From Mytilus californianus (Eukaryota > Mollusca > Bivalvia > Mytilida > Mytilidae), in assembly GCF_021869535.1 (NCBI RefSeq), contig NW_026262581.1, forward strand, positions 112,620,771 through 112,684,770: DNA of 64,000 nt, in the 5' to 3' direction. This document shows, piece after piece, positions 1-12,715 of this stretch (position 1 is the stretch's first letter; the number at the start of each line of letters is the position of its first letter). Below the pieces are notes generated by a model that had not been told where the DNA came from, ran no database searches, and saw only the letters and a program-made list of their open reading frames with translations. Made by a program: the position numbers and the translations under genes.

Positions 1-231
1 GTGTTTTATAAAAAAAAAAAAAAAAGCCATTTAGTTCATTAAAACATATTCATATTTTTGTTAAATTAGAGGTATCATATGACTTTCACATTGAAGTATC
101 ACTCCTTAGTGTTGATTTCTGAATAGGACTAATAGTTTGTACATTGTATGCAATTCCAAGAAATCAACTAATCTTATAATGCTTTAGTGCCATCTGGTGC
201 AAAAAAAAGTCCAGATATATATGCATTGATG

Positions 232-505
232 ATGATAATACTTGTAATGCGATATCAATATGAACCCTGCTTTGTACTAGACCGGCTTTTTAACTTATTT
301 GCTTGCTCACAAGGTAACAGTCAACAGGAAGACATGCCCCCCTTCCCAAACACATTATTCTGACTTCGAGTCAACCAGTCTTTGGGCTTACTCTTTAATG
401 CTGTATGCATGGAGGAACAGCAGCAAATACTAGTTTTAAAATCTTTGGTTTGACCCAGAAATAGATCAAACCTTGGACTTAAGGCAACATACTACCACTA
501 TACCA
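232..505 (-). mobile_element. Degenerate tRNA-derived SINE (same family as 61896-62252)
   Basis: This stretch follows, with many substitutions, the intact SINE at 61896-62252. Shared landmarks in the same order include 'ctttgtactagaccg', 'aggtaacagtc', 'aggaagacatg', 'cacattattctgact' and 'agcagcaaatac'. A GAT-rich run at the low-coordinate end corresponds to the simple-repeat 3' tail. The tRNA-like head towards 505 has decayed and no clean box B remains. It is an old copy lying in intron or 3' flank of the gene that starts at 1822. Confidence 0.7.
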
Positions 506-530
506 TCCAGGCTGTGTCTGTGCATTGATC

Positions 531-610
531 AAATGTACTGGTTTACTGACAAATGCATCAATTAACTAACAAATGTACTGGTTTACTGACAAATGCATCA
601 ATTAACTAAC
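531..610. repeat. Exact 40-bp tandem duplication
   Basis: Positions 531-570 are repeated without change at 571-610. The first bases of a third copy follow before the sequence diverges. Perfect identity suggests a recent slippage event. Confidence 0.9.
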
Positions 611-1046
611 AAATGAAGTGTTTTACAGAAAAATGTCCATGTCTTAGCTTTAAACTAAATATGAAATCTGCTTGTGAATCATCAGTCAATTTCTGTAGAC
701 ATTATTTACTTTGAACTTTGAACATCAAACAATGTATTGGCTAAATGTCACAATTTTCTCCAAAGCATTTCTTCTGAATTATTTTTATACTCTGCTATGT
801 AAAGGAAATAACTGCATGGACTTGGCTGCATGAATATATGCAATACTTTGCATATGCACAACTCTCAAAAATAGCGAAATATAACCCCAAAAATTTTGAT
901 TTGTTGGCTGTAAAATAAATCATTAGCTAGTGTGTGAGCAATTCTGATTCTATGAATCATTCACAATAAATTCTTAAATATTTAGACAGTTTTCTTCATT
1001 AACTCAAAGTATAAGTTGTCTTAAATCCATTGTCCAATCAACCTAC

Positions 1047-1822
1047 CTCTTCAATACCAATCACTGGTTCTGGTTCTGAGATGAGATTTGTCTAAATAGA
1101 AATAAATTTAGTTCATCATGTATGTCAATCCATGAATCAATTTACATCATTTCATTATCAGATGAAAATAAATAGTTGGCAAATATTTTCCCCATAATCA
1201 GACAAAAACTACACATTGAACAAGTAAAAAATTAAAACACGAGAAAGACACCCTTGAAGGAAAACACAGAATTTCAAAATCATTAAATATTATACATCTA
1301 TCGCACCAATTATTTCCATTGAAGCATAGGTAGGGCTCTTTGTAAGATTTTTGATGAGAAAAATGAGGTAAATGACAAATTTCTTTTTTTCAGCCAGATC
1401 ATCATTTATATATAAAAGCAACAGATCTACTTTAAAAATCTATTCACAGGTATCCTTAAATATCTATATTTAATAAGAATTCAGAAACTTTTAAATATTT
1501 CAGTTTTCTGTTTAACTATAAGGCAAATATTCTAAGGTAAACATTAATTCAAATTATCTACACCTTCAAAGTCATAATTCAGTTTAAATCCTTTAATAAA
1601 CAATATTTTTTGTATGACATATTCCCTTACTTCACCTTGACCTTATCACTGATTATGAAGCACAATTATCATCTATTGAAAATTGGTTTGATTGATTGAT
1701 TGTTGTTTGCTTAAAGTTAAAGAAGCAAATTACTGAATAGAGAAAACATTGTTTTGCATAAACAAGAAACTTACATCATTGTCTAAGTCTTCAATTTCAT
1801 CCTGACAGTTTGTAACATCCAT
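1047..1822 (-). CDS. Unidentified gene, N-terminal two exons (partial)
   Basis: Two short minus-strand exons join in phase. Exon 1 (1822 down to 1775) starts at an ATG and reads MDVTNCQDEIEDLDND, then meets a strong GTAAGT donor. Exon 2 (1091 down to 1047) follows a TTTAG acceptor, reads TNLISEPEPVIGIEE, and ends at GTAGGT. Both introns are phase 0. The 31 residues are strongly acidic and probably disordered. The rest of the gene must lie below position 1, since I find no further convincing exon between 1 and 1046. I do not recognise the protein. The call rests on two good donors, one acceptor, a start codon and matching phase; chance occurrence is possible because the exons are very short. 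Confidence 0.5.
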
Positions 1823-3910
1823 TTTAAGACCTAGGCTAGGTAATTAAACTATCTACAATCAAATAAGCAAGCCAACATTAGAGAAACACCTATCATATTT
1901 TCCAACTTGGTGTAGGATTTCTTGTAAAGTTCCTGTATCATTGAAAATGGCTAATAACAAACTTTTTATGGTTATCATTGGTGTTACGGCAGTGTACAAA
2001 TGTATATGTATGTATTTGCTGTACATGTAGATAACAAATCTTGTTTATTGCTTTTACAATTTCAAACATAAAGGGGATAAATTATATAAAAGCACTCTAT
2101 AAAGTATAAACCTCATTTTGGATGACCTAGTTCCAAAAGTTTATATTTCATAAATGATAAACACTTATTTAATTATATTGTCATAAGTTTTGTTTGATAT
2201 AATTGATATAAACAATGGAAACATGTCATCATGGAGACAGATCTGCTGGGGTCTGTACAACCAGCAATGGCAAGACATTTGGAAAGAACAACATAAATCC
2301 ATATTACTTAGCTTTAATCATAGACCTCATCACTATATTATGTCTGACATTACTGGACATTAAAATTTTGACTTCAAAAGAGAAAAATGTTTTACACCAC
2401 AAAAATATAAGTTATTGTTGTATGACATCAATATTTCAAGTGTGGAAGATTTCAAAAGTGATAAGGTTAGTAGACAACTTTCACACTGGCCATACCTGCC
2501 AACCCTCCCGCACAAACGAAGAAATTCCGGAAATCACCCACTTGCTAGTATGCTACCACACGGGAGTATAGAATCTCCCGCATTCAGATATTTTAACCCA
2601 GAATGACTCACGTTCGTATTTCTCTTTTTCTTTACTAATAACAGAAATAAACAAACAATGGGCAATCATTTGAAAACATTCGTGATAAGTTTTTATGTTC
2701 GATTTATCTGTGATCAAAAATCATTTCTGTCATGACAACAAGAAAGAGATATTTGTCATGAACAAGTGGCAGTGTAAATCAAAGTGATGGAGATCTAGAA
2801 TACTCATGGAAAGATTGGAAGAGTAGTTTGAATAATTTCAAATTATATTTAGGTATGATGTATGTGGACAAAAAGGAACATTACCAGTAATATAGCACTA
2901 TTGCTGACTATTGCATTAACTGCAGTACTTTTGAAGGATAAGCACTTTTTCAGTAGATAAAATATGCTATAAATTTTAAATGGGAATCAATGTCAGATAG
3001 CAGATCCCTTAAATGGCACAACAATTTTATTTAAATTGCAATTTCATATCTTAACCAAATAATGTTCCCTATTACATGTTTCACCTTTTACATTTTATCT
3101 TTAGATAAAGAAGAGAAATTTATAAATAAAATATTCTTCTAATAAATTTATCAATTATCCTTGTAGAACATGGATGCAAAAGATAGACTTGAAACTAAGA
3201 TCTTTATCATGTTTATTGTCTCCAAAAATAATTTATAAATGTTGTTTTGGGGGCATTTTGTAAGTTGAAACATAGGTTTACTATTTTTCTCCTCTATAAA
3301 TTAAATTGCTTATTGATTTTGAAAACAATTATCATGATTATATGACACTGTAGATCAAAAGTTGTAAAGTGTATTTCAATACACCAGTTTCACATTTAAC
3401 TGCGCATGTCTAATCTTATAAGCCAAACTATGAAATCTTGCGATAATTACCGAGAGTTCATCAACTGGGGGCTAACGGTTGATAAGCAGTGATCATGCAG
3501 ACTTGGAAAAAACAATCATCTGATTGTTTGCGTTTACATGTCCAAGCAACATGAGCATCATTTGAATCAAAATATAAAAAATTATATTGACGAGACAACT
3601 TTATTAACAATGACACATTAAAAGATTTTAAAACGGACTACTGCTGTGTTGTTGGTTGCAGTAATATATGATCTGATATGCCGCCTGGCTTTAATTGTAC
3701 CTTTAATTGTCACGAATTCACGCTGAGGTCGTTCACTTAACGGGAAGAATAGATTAGATAAGCGGGGCTTACTTCATATACATAGTATTAGGTCATAAAT
3801 TAAGAAGTCAATTAACACCTTAGCCATGTGGAATCCTCTTTTTACCTTGTACAATCTCACCAGGTGACAATTGATAAAAACGTACCCTTTTCTACACAGT
3901 TACTGAAAAA
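1823..3910. other. Non-coding stretch upstream of the 1822 gene
   Basis: AT-rich sequence with no supported gene. Short open frames near 2215-2606 have no recognisable domain. A GC-richer patch around 2490-2600 ('cctgccaaccctcccgc' ... 'gaatctcccgcatt') resembles a dispersed repeat remnant common in bivalve sequence. The promoter of the 1822 gene should lie here but no defined element can be named. Confidence 0.5.
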
Positions 3911-4079
3911 GGGCGACCATTTGATTAGTTTATTCAACTTTTGTACACAATTGTTTCCTGCATTTTGTGTTGCAGATTATTCTTTTCCATCCTGCCTTGG
4001 TCATAATTATTTATTTTTAACTCCTACTAGAATATCAATTTTCTAACCCCCTCTCCCTGAAAATCAAATGGTCATCCCC
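3911..4079. mobile_element. Short TIR element (MITE), 'GGGCGACCATTTGATT' ends
   Basis: The left end GGGCGACCATTTGATT is the inverse of AATCAAATGGTCATCCCC at the right end, enclosing about 169 bp. The inside carries 'tcctgcattttgtg' and 'catcctgccttgg', matching the 'cctgccttttt' motifs of the larger relative at 43955-44229. The TIR consensus, roughly GGGAGCNACCATTTNATT, is also shared with 36159-37401. The target duplication is not clean here. Confidence 0.7.
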
Positions 4080-4524
4080 TAATACAGATGTTTAAAATGT
4101 TTACCCTGGTACCTAATTTACACTGAGATATCATGGCCAGTACGGTTAATGCCACTGGGAATATTTTAATAATTTAGGAGGAGGGTCATTCAACAGTTTG
4201 ATATTATTTTATGGTAAAGCGTGGTAGATACAGGATATTCAATTACTTTTAATGACATGAAAACTGATAAAGTTGAAATATGTAGAACATTACTCTGGCC
4301 GCTGGCACTGAACATCTGCTTAGACGAGGTCGATCATGAACATAGCTTAGAAATTAAAATGGTATTGAATGCATTGTATTATAGTGTAATGTTTGAAAAT
4401 TGAAGATAAATAAAACCTGTATTTCTGATACGTATTTTAAAACTGCCTTATATCTCACTTCATTATCATGACAGTTTTAAACATCACTGATGCAGAAATA
4501 TTTGAAACAAATGTACATACAAAT

Positions 4525-4660
4525 AAGAATATGTGGTATGAGTGCCAATGAGACAACTCTCAATCCAAGTCACAATGTATAAAAAGTTAACAATTATTGG
4601 TCAAAGTACGGTCTTCAACACGGAGCCAGGGCCCTGTCTACTATATGTCTATTACAATTA
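4525..4660 (-). mobile_element. 3' terminal fragment of a dispersed retroelement
   Basis: Reverse complement of the end of the copy at 17109-18372: both share 'tggtatgagtgccaatgag' (here on +), 'acggtcttcaacacggagcc' and the intervening text. Only the last about 130 bp are present, as expected for a 5'-truncated insertion. Confidence 0.75.
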
Positions 4661-5084
4661 ACAGGAAAGTGTTCTATTTTATGTTATATGCCATGTATGC
4701 TAAACAGGATAAAACGCATGGTGACTCAATTTTTTCTGCTGGTATTCTGATAAGAGCTATCTTCTCACATTTTATTTTGAAATTCTATCATTCATTTTAC
4801 CTTCAAATATTCATATAATGATACCTTAAAGCCTATGTAAAAAAATATTTAAGAAAAACTGGGAATTGATACTGGAACAGAACTGAAATTAAATGTATTT
4901 CTTATGTTTAGATTGTTTTCTTTTTATCAAAATATTTTTCTATTTTCACGAAAAATCAAACTGACATACAGCAATGTACATAGTGCAATTACAAGATTAA
5001 TACTTTTTAAACTCATAAACACAACTGTTATGAACTCTTTACAGCAACAGGATGACTTATTTTCTCGTTTGAATTGTTTTGTGT

Positions 5085-5221
5085 CGTGACCTTTTAGAGC
5101 TTACTATTCGGTATAGATTTTCTCATTGTCGAGGGCTGTATGGTGACATATGGTTGCTTTCATCTGTCATTTGGCTCTGGTGAATAGTAGTCTCATTTGC
5201 AATCACACCACATCTTTTTAT
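5085..5221 (+). mobile_element. Diverged retroelement 3' end
   Basis: Reads 'cttactattcggtatagat' ... 'gtctcatttgcaatcacacc' ... 'acatctttttatttt', a variant of the 3' terminus seen at 18240-18372 ('ttattgttcggtgtgagcc' ... 'tcattggcactcatacc'). It appears to be another truncated copy or a related family with a similar terminus. Confidence 0.55.
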
Positions 5222-7271
5222 TTTAAATTTATGTTATTCTCTGTATAAACGGTCAAACTATTTATTCGGAATATATAAGATAAACGATTATTAATATATA
5301 TCGTAAAATTGAATAATCTCCAGCATACACCACGAGAGAGAGTGATGTGTATTATCGGTTGATTTATTATTGTGTTGCTAAATATCAGAGTCAATTTGAT
5401 GTAGCCCCCTGCCACGTATGATATCTTTAATTATCGTGGGATTTAAACTCAAACGCGTACAAGATTCCGAGATCAGCGTTGATAAGTCGCTTATGTGAAA
5501 CTGGTCTATTAAATTTTTAATTTAATATTTTCCGATAAAGGGCATTGAAAATATACTTTTTGAACATAACAAATTTAAAAACTTATTTTATTGAAATGGG
5601 GATTCATTCTTAATTGCAAAAGTACACTTCCTGTATTCAATACTTGAATACCTTTTTATATATGCATATTTCATATTTTGTCTTTTCTTTTGAAAAAAAA
5701 AGATCTGGTTAGTTATTAATCATTTATCTTTCAGACATAATTTATAGAATAACCGTATGTAGTGTAGATCAAAAGTAATAGGCAATGAAAAAATCTATCA
5801 TTTCTATATATCAAACATCTAATATATAATTTCAGTATTCAATATTGAGGTCAAGTATTTGTGTATTGAGATGTATAATGAAGGGTCTGATTAATTATGT
5901 AAGACTGAGGTTGATTAGTAAATTGGTTAATATGATTGACATTTAAGGAGGTTGGACATTGTAATTAGGCCCCACCTTGTTTCTGATTGTTTGATGATCA
6001 GGCAGTTGTCTATCAAACTGGTACTGTATATGTTTCATTACTCTTACCTCATATTAAAATGACAAAAATAGCCTGCAAATTGACAAAACTTAAAAGATAA
6101 ACATACTTGAATGAACTGCTACAAAGATATAACCCTAATTATTCACAGTACATATATGCATATGTACACAGACAGATATGAGAAATATAGGGAAATATAT
6201 TTTAAGTGTGTATACATTTTGTAGATTTAGTAGCTAACCTGTGCTACTTTCTGTTTGGGAGGCCGGTGCCTTAGGAAAGACTGGAACAATGAATATTCCT
6301 TTAGCACATAGTTTATGTTCAGTCAACTTTTGATTGATTCTGGTGGTCTTTATGATGTTAAAAGACGTGCTACATGTATATGTGAAACTCACAATAAGGC
6401 AGTGGAGACTAAAAAATACAAAATCGATTGGGTTTTAGATTATAACAACATGAACAATGTCAATGGACTGTCATAGCTGAGGGAGGGGGGAGATCTCCAT
6501 CATTGAAGGTTTCAGAGGTTGGCAGATATGCATTGGCACATTTTACAGTACATTTCAAATGTCACAATATTTATGTCATAACGTCACAGTAAGAGTTGAT
6601 TGTTCAATGACAATTAATTACTCCATTTTGGGTAAATCATAAAAAGGAACTTGAAATTGGTCTTATTAATGACCTAGAGGAATCGGGGATTAAAAATGCC
6701 AATTGAAATTTATATATCATATATTTCATAGCTTGAAGAAATACTGCCAATAATGTCGTTTGGACGAAAAAATACAAAACATGACGGGTCATTCATCGAT
6801 TGATACCAGAAGAAAGTCTCTTTTCTGGAGGCTGCAAAAAGGGGGAGGTGTCTGCATGTTTATATACAGCTTGTTCTTACGCATAGAGTGTAATTTCGAA
6901 ATACATTTTTGTCAGATTAAGTTTCATGCACGCAATGAATATTTAAGCATTACCATGCAAGAAAATTAACGAGAAATCTGTCTACAAAACCACAAGACTG
7001 TTTGTTGTGATGCAGGAATATCAGCGAAACTTTCCAACAGGTGGCGTACGAAGTAAACTTCCGTCAGAGTAAATTTCTTTGGCGGCAAATATGAATTGAT
7101 GATTGTGGTGAAAACGTGTTTACCGATCAAATCAGTTTAGTTTGAATTAAGCATGTCTCATAACAATAACATGAGAAATGTTCGCTTAAATGTATTAAAA
7201 AATCATGATTTGTTAATCCATCTTTAAGGTCAAGGAACAGAAATTTCAAAATGGGCCTTCTTTTGCTTTAC
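5222..7271. other. Non-coding AT-rich stretch
   Basis: No supported gene or recognisable repeat. The open frames of 60-70 codons here have no domain, no splice context and no compositional sign of coding. Confidence 0.5.
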
Positions 7272-9225
7272 AATTCAATTCAATATTTATTGGAAAGAGC
7301 ACAATAGAGGCGTGATCCAAATACAGACAATAATAATATGAAATATAGATGCATGTAACAGCAAGTCATAAGTAAATTCTATAGATACCATAACATTCTA
7401 AGTATATTCTATGATGAATACCATTACATTCTAAACTCATATTAATACCATTAAACATATACATCACGATTATTCTCAATTTTCATAACCCTACTTAAAA
7501 ACACAATCACCTATATAAGATATATGTGTATATGCACAAACTACTATAAAGGATTATTATCTGATGAAACAGTATGGTGGTCTCTCAAATCAAGAGCTTC
7601 TTCAATACTGACATACAACTAGATTTTAGTTCTTTTTCAGACATAGGATTTAACATTTTGATAAAATTTTCAGCCAAATTATTTGTGTTAATATCATTGA
7701 TTTTATATTTAGATCTAATTTTGTTATATTGAGGACATTCAATCAAGAAATGTATCTCATTTTCAATTTTTCCCGGAGTGTGCAAAATGTACAAAATCTC
7801 TCATTAGAGGGTATTATTGGTTTTGCATACCTACCAGTTTCTATTGCTAATGAGTGTGCACTTATTCTTATTTAGTGAGTTTTTTCTAAGATATTTAGGA
7901 ACATTAAAGTTCAAATATTCTTGTTGTTTAAATTTAGTATAAATTTTACTAAAAAATAAAAGTTAGTTTCCATCTTTTATCTTAGATAGTTCGAATATAA
8001 TTTTATTTTTGTAGAAATCTTCTAGTTTCTGTTTGAAATTACTATTACAATGCTTGTTTAAGGGTATTCCAATATTTTAATAATTCACATAATTTATTAG
8101 ACCATGAATTTTCTCTATTTGTGAGAGTTTTGTCCACTTCAAAAGCAGCCTTGAGAATTTCATGTGGACCACCAGACCGTTCACCAATATCACTGAGACG
8201 CACATAGTATTTATACATAAGTTGATAACATTTAATGCTAATAGGTAATGTGCCCAATTCGCACCGCACTGCTAGATTGGAAGACTTTCCACGAACCCCA
8301 AGTATGTTTTTAAATATGGAGTGTTGTGTTTTTTCTAATTTACTTTTGTCTAATGCTTCAAAATTTGGTTTGAATTCTGATATCCATACTTCTGATCCAT
8401 AAGTTAAAATAGGAATTATCATTGAATTAAAAAGCTGAAGCCAAGTTTTAACAGACAAGTTTTCACTATATGGGAGTTTATACTTTAATGCAAAATATGC
8501 TTTTTTTAGCTTTATCTGAGAGGCTTGACACTGCCTGTATAAATTTTCCAAAGCTATGAAAATCAACTCCTAAGTATTTATAACAATCAACGATTTCAAT
8601 TGCATTAGATCTGTAATAAAAGTACAAGTTTTCTTTATTTACTTTATTTTTAGAGAAAATTATAATTTTTGTTTTCTTAAAGTTCACATCCAGTTTCCAT
8701 TCAGCACTATATTTTTGCAAAGAATCAAGAGAGTTCTGGAGACCAGCTGCAGATTCAGATATCAATAATAAATCATCAGCATACAATGAATGGTTCACTT
8801 TTTGATCATGTAAATCCACTGCACTAGTTGAGTTTGTATCTAAGTATTTTCCTATGTCATCAACAAATATATTAAATAAAGTTGGACTTAAACTGTCTCC
8901 TTGTTTGACTCCCTGGTTAGCAAGAAAAGGCTTAGTAAACATATTTTGATATTTACATGAATATAAGGTATTAGAGTACATGTCATGCAGTATATTATAA
9001 AATTTGCCTTGTATTCCTTTATTTTGTAATTTTAAGAATAGAGCTGATCTCCAGACACTGTCAAAAGCCTTTTTAAAATCCACAAAACACACATATAGTT
9101 TCTTTTTGCATTTAAACAAATATTTGTTTATTATTGTTTTTAAAATAAAGACAAGGTCTATAGTTCTGTAATTTTTTCTAAAACCACCTTGATTTGAAGA
9201 TAATAAATTATTTGTTTCAAGGGGT
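7272..9225 (-). pseudogene. 5'-truncated LINE (non-LTR retrotransposon) with broken reverse transcriptase
   Basis: Reading down the minus strand from about 9225, the frame to 8478 carries reverse transcriptase motifs: 'VDFKKAFDSV', 'GVKQGDSLSPTLFNIF', the catalytic 'YADD' at 8783-8772, and 'YKYLGV'. A frameshift in the 8566-8478 overlap passes to the frame ending at 8045 ('PILTYGSEVW', 'AVRCELG'). A third block at 7794-7585 has the LINE C-terminal finger-like pattern 'NEIHFLIECPQY'. The 3' end is near 7272, where the minus strand reads 'aataaatattgaattgaatt', a short-repeat tail. The endonuclease and N-terminal RT are missing, so this is a dead 5'-truncated copy. The clade looks I/Jockey- or CR1-like but cannot be settled by eye. 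Confidence 0.9.
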
Positions 9226-9227
9226 CC

Positions 9228-9702
9228 CAACATTATTCAGTATAATTAAAAATGGGAGGGTCCCACAATATATAGTGTATTTAAAATTTATACTGTTGTA
9301 TTGATTGTTTATATAGTATTGGCTTGTATGTAGGTTGTGGGACCCCTAAAGTAAAATAAGGCATTATAGCAATCTTTCACTTTAGGGGTCCCATTAAAAT
9401 TATCTATATATAGGTTGTGGGACCCCTAAAGTAAAAGAAGGCATTATAGCACTCTTTTACTTTAGGGGTCCCAACTTTATCATCACAAATAATGTAGAAA
9501 AGTGCAGTTAACTCATTTTACTATATAGTTAACTTATTTTACTATATGTAAGTGCTCCAGAAACCCATTACTTCTCATTTTATGGACCGGGAACCCAAAA
9601 GAAAAATCCAAAAATGTCGGGACCCCTAAAGTAAAATCCAAAAATGTCGGGACCCCTAAAGTAAAATCCAAAAATGTCGGGACCCCTAAAGTAAAAGAAG
9701 GC
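9228..9702. repeat. Cluster of direct and inverted 'GGGACCCCTAAAGTAAAA' motifs (foldback)
   Basis: The 18-mer GGGACCCCTAAAGTAAAA or its inverse occurs repeatedly: two hairpin pairs at about 9339-9400 and 9418-9471, then three direct copies preceded by 'ccaaaaatgtc' at about 9609-9700. A further 'ggggtccc' half-site sits at the LINE boundary near 9222 and another near 9268. The structure suggests a foldback element into which, or next to which, the truncated LINE inserted. Confidence 0.8.
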
Positions 9703-9932
9703 CAGAAAAGGGGCTGCCGTTATGTCACAAGATTTTGGTAAAATTTTGCTTACAACTTTGGCTCGTTGAATTATATCTGAAAATCGAAAAAAATAATGCC
9801 TTTGTCTCTTTTATTTTCTGAAATATTACTTATTGAATTCTTTCAAAACAGGTGAACATTTGTATAGTAGGCATACAAGATCGGCGAAAAACGTTAATGG
9901 GCGATTTGTCACCAAATATGCCAATAAATAAA

Positions 9933-11172
9933 ACTAGAGGAGAATCACTCCTGTGAAGAGTGACAGTCTACTAATGATATCGGCAACATTTGAATTGTTT
10001 GTGGATCTTACCTTGCTGATAATTTTTGTTATTCAAATTTTCTATTTATCTATTATAATTTTATAAGAGAGGGGCGAAAGATACCAAAGGGACATTCAAA
10101 CTCATAAGCCGAAAATAAACTGACAACACCATGGCTAAAAAAGAAAAAAGACCAACAGACAAACAATAGTACACAAAACACAACATAGAAAACTAAAGAC
10201 TGAGCAACGATCAGCAACACGAACCCCGCCAAAAACTGAGATTGATCTCGGGTGCTCCTGAAGGGTAAGCAGATCCTGCTCCACATGTGGCACCCGTCGT
10301 GTTGCTCATGTTAGTACAAACCCGGTAATAAGTCTAATTCGGTAGGTCACATTCGGGAAAAGGAACAGGATTGTAGTTACGACATTAGGAACATACAAGG
10401 CAAAAATGCAAAACAATTGTAAAAATCGTCATTTAAGGGCACTAACTCCAATAAGGAGTCGTCGGAAAATTTCCTCAATGTGGTATTAAATGTAGATCTT
10501 GTCTTGCTGATCATTTTTGATTATTTATGTTTCTATATATCTATTATAATTTTTAAGATGTAAGGCAAAAACGCAAAAAATTGTCATCAAAAGGGCAAAA
10601 ACTCTAATTACGAGTCGACTGACGATTTCTACAGGCATACTTATTCGTAGATCTTGTCTTGCTGATCATTTTTGCATCTTAACGTTTCTCTCCATCTATT
10701 AAAGTTTTCAAGATAAAAGGCAAAAATTAAAAGAAATGGTAAAATTTGTCATTTAAGGGCAGTAACTCCTATAAGAAGTCGCCTGACAGTTTTGACGTCA
10801 ATAAATAATTGGTAGAGCTCAGCATTCTTGACATTTTTGCCCTGTCAGAATTTCTCTATTTATAACAGTTTTCAAAATAATAGACAAAGCTTGCATTTTA
10901 CCCCTATGCTCTATTTTTAGCCATGTCGGCCATCTTGGTTAGCGGGCGGGATCATCGAACACATTTTTTAAACTAGATACCCAAAAAATGATTGTGGCCA
11001 AGTTTGGTTAAATTTGGGCTAGTAGTTTCAGAGGAGAAGATTTTTGTAAAAGTTTAAAACGACGACAGACTACGACAGACGACGATGGAAGAGGGACTAC
11101 GACAAACGACGATGGACGACGACGGACGCCAAGTGACGAGAAAAGCTCACTTTGGACCAGGTGAGCTAAAAA
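9933..11172 (+). mobile_element. Tandem-repeat-core non-autonomous element, copy 1
   Basis: Starts with 'aaactagagg' followed by a small hairpin. It holds about four diverged units of 150-165 bp marked by 'gatcttgtcttgctgat' (near 10007, 10496, 10650, 10815), then 'ggccatcttggtt', a run of 'gacgacgga'-like triplets, and ends 'aaaagctcac' ... 'aggtgagctaaaa'. The same end occurs at 34119-35815. A retroelement tail (10064-10395) is inserted in it. Mollusc elements with central about 160-bp tandem repeats are known; whether this is Helitron-like or a MITE is not decided by the sequence alone. Confidence 0.75.
10064..10395 (-). mobile_element. Retroelement 3' tail inserted in the element at 9933-11172
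   Basis: Reverse complement of 40668-41012: both carry 'gaggggcgaaagataccaaa' (sense here), 'ccatggctaaaaaagaa', 'gcagatcctgctccacatg', 'gtactaa...cgggt' and 'aattcggtaggtcac'. It is the 3' untranslated tail of the reverse transcriptase family whose coding part is seen at 11890-12395 and 40600-40670. It interrupts the tandem-repeat element between 'attttataag' and 'aaggcaaaaatgc'. Confidence 0.8.
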
Positions 11173-11889
11173 GTGATCAGAGAGGCGACGAAGGTACAAT
11201 AGATAAGCGTTGTTTCGTTAAAAAGATACCATGACCCCTTAAAATGAACCAACGCCCGAAAGTTCTTTAAATCAAGTCTTTAAACTATTTCCATTAGAGA
11301 ACAGAAATCAAATAACTGTTCAGACAGTTTAAAATTAATTGAAGTAAACCAATTCGAAGAAAGAGATTAATTGAATATAATTAGGCAACTCTATTTCACC
11401 GGCCGATCTAAGAATCGTTGAATCTAGAAAAAGAACCGGTTATTGTATAGACTGGAGAAACAGCATTGTTGAAATAAATGATCTACCTGAATCATTCTTC
11501 TTCATGAATAGTCATTATAAAATATCAAAAAAGATAAACACGGTTACAAATAAAAAACAAACAAACAACATTACAACATACGCAAAGAAAAAGCAACAAA
11601 GATCCCTTCAACATCCGGATGGGAGTATGAACTCATATGCTCCGGATCGGATCAGCAGTTCTCGTTCACTATAGTGACACAAATCTCCTGGTATTCCTAT
11701 TAAAGCACGCCGATGAGTCGTATCTGATGATTAATAATGTAAGATAAACATGTCCACCAGACAGAGTTCACATGACCTTGACCTCATTTCCATGGTTTAT
11801 TAGCAAATTTAGATTTTTTTTTCATACCTATTTTTCAGATAAAACTATAAAATATACTTAATACTGTAAACAAACCGTAATTCAAGATT
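11173..11889. other. Non-coding stretch
   Basis: No gene supported. A piece at about 11770-11790 ('catgaccttgacctcatttc') matches the 147-bp repeat unit of 54499-56032 and is probably a stray remnant. Confidence 0.4.
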
Positions 11890-12395
11890 AGAAGAATGGA
11901 CAAAACTGTGGCTACGACAACTGGAACATATCACACATATATTCCACAACGGTCAACAAAATCATGATGGCATCCGTAAAACTTTCGAGGAGGTGACTTC
12001 ACCTCTTCCACTAGGAACTCTTGGTTCAAAAGCTTCATTTATAAGCAGAAACCCTCTATCAAGAAAATCCGGATATAAAACGAAAGCTCTGGCATAATAT
12101 ATTAACTGGGAGATGCACTCAATATGCAGGTGCTGATGGAGTGTTGCTACACGTACGAGTATATATAAATGGAAATTTAACAATTGAAAAGCTAAAGTCA
12201 TTTCCATTGACGTAAAGTTTTGTTCTCAAGCGACCCTCGTTGTCAATTTCTAGGTATGAGTCTAGAGTCTAGGTATGATGCAGAATTATATATCCTATGA
12301 TATCCTTTATTTCAAGTTCGACGGGATAGATGCCTTCACGATAGTCACCAAAATTTGAATTATTTAGTAGAGGACATCATCTATATAGCGGAAAG
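11890..12395 (-). pseudogene. Reverse transcriptase fragment with FRYIDDVL motif
   Basis: On the minus strand near 12395-12371 the sequence reads FRYIDDVL, a YxDD catalytic box. It is followed, across several frameshifts and stops, by 'YPVELEIKD', 'LEIDNEGRLRTKLY', 'FSIVKFPF' and 'FYG/DAI' near 11970. The C-terminal part parallels 40610-40670, where 'LRKFYGRHHELVDRYG' can be read in frame before the tail shared with 10064-10395. These three pieces therefore represent one retroelement family. I think of Penelope-like or a related family, but this is uncertain. Confidence 0.65.
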
Positions 12396-12485
12396 TAAAG
12401 TTAAATGTTACTGCATGAAAGCTACACCATATGTATAGTTTGGATCCAGCGGGTAAGAAGATTTATTGTTTGACTGATTGATTGT

Positions 12486-12715
12486 TTGTTGGTGTTTAAC
12501 CCCACTTTCCGTGTACTTGGATATATGGTGGTGCCCAGTTTTTATTGTAGCAGGAGCCGGGGTGTCCCGAGAGAACCACCGACCTGCACCAAGAAAAATG
12601 GCAGTCCTAGTCAATTGAGATCGGAGTCCAGCACACCTGCACCAAGAAATATTCTAATCCACAACCTTAATTGTATATGAACTTCTTCCACCATTCGGTC
12701 ACCGAGGCGAGACCC
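12486..12715 (-). mobile_element. tRNA-derived SINE, family A, copy 1
   Basis: Matches 43393-43629: both read (on +) 'gttggtgtttaa', 'tttttattg', 'gccggggtgtcccgagagaa' or its variant, 'ccaccgacct', 'agcacacctgcacc', 'cacaacctta' and end 'caccgaggc'. The end at 12715 corresponds to the tRNA-like head on the minus strand ('gcctcggt'). The family resembles widespread molluscan SINEs; I cannot name it with certainty. Confidence 0.75.

Noticed and set aside
2215-2606. 118-codon frame with a hydrophobic stretch
   Set aside because: No recognisable domain or splice context, and part overlaps a probable dispersed repeat. AT-rich composition easily yields Leu/Ile runs.
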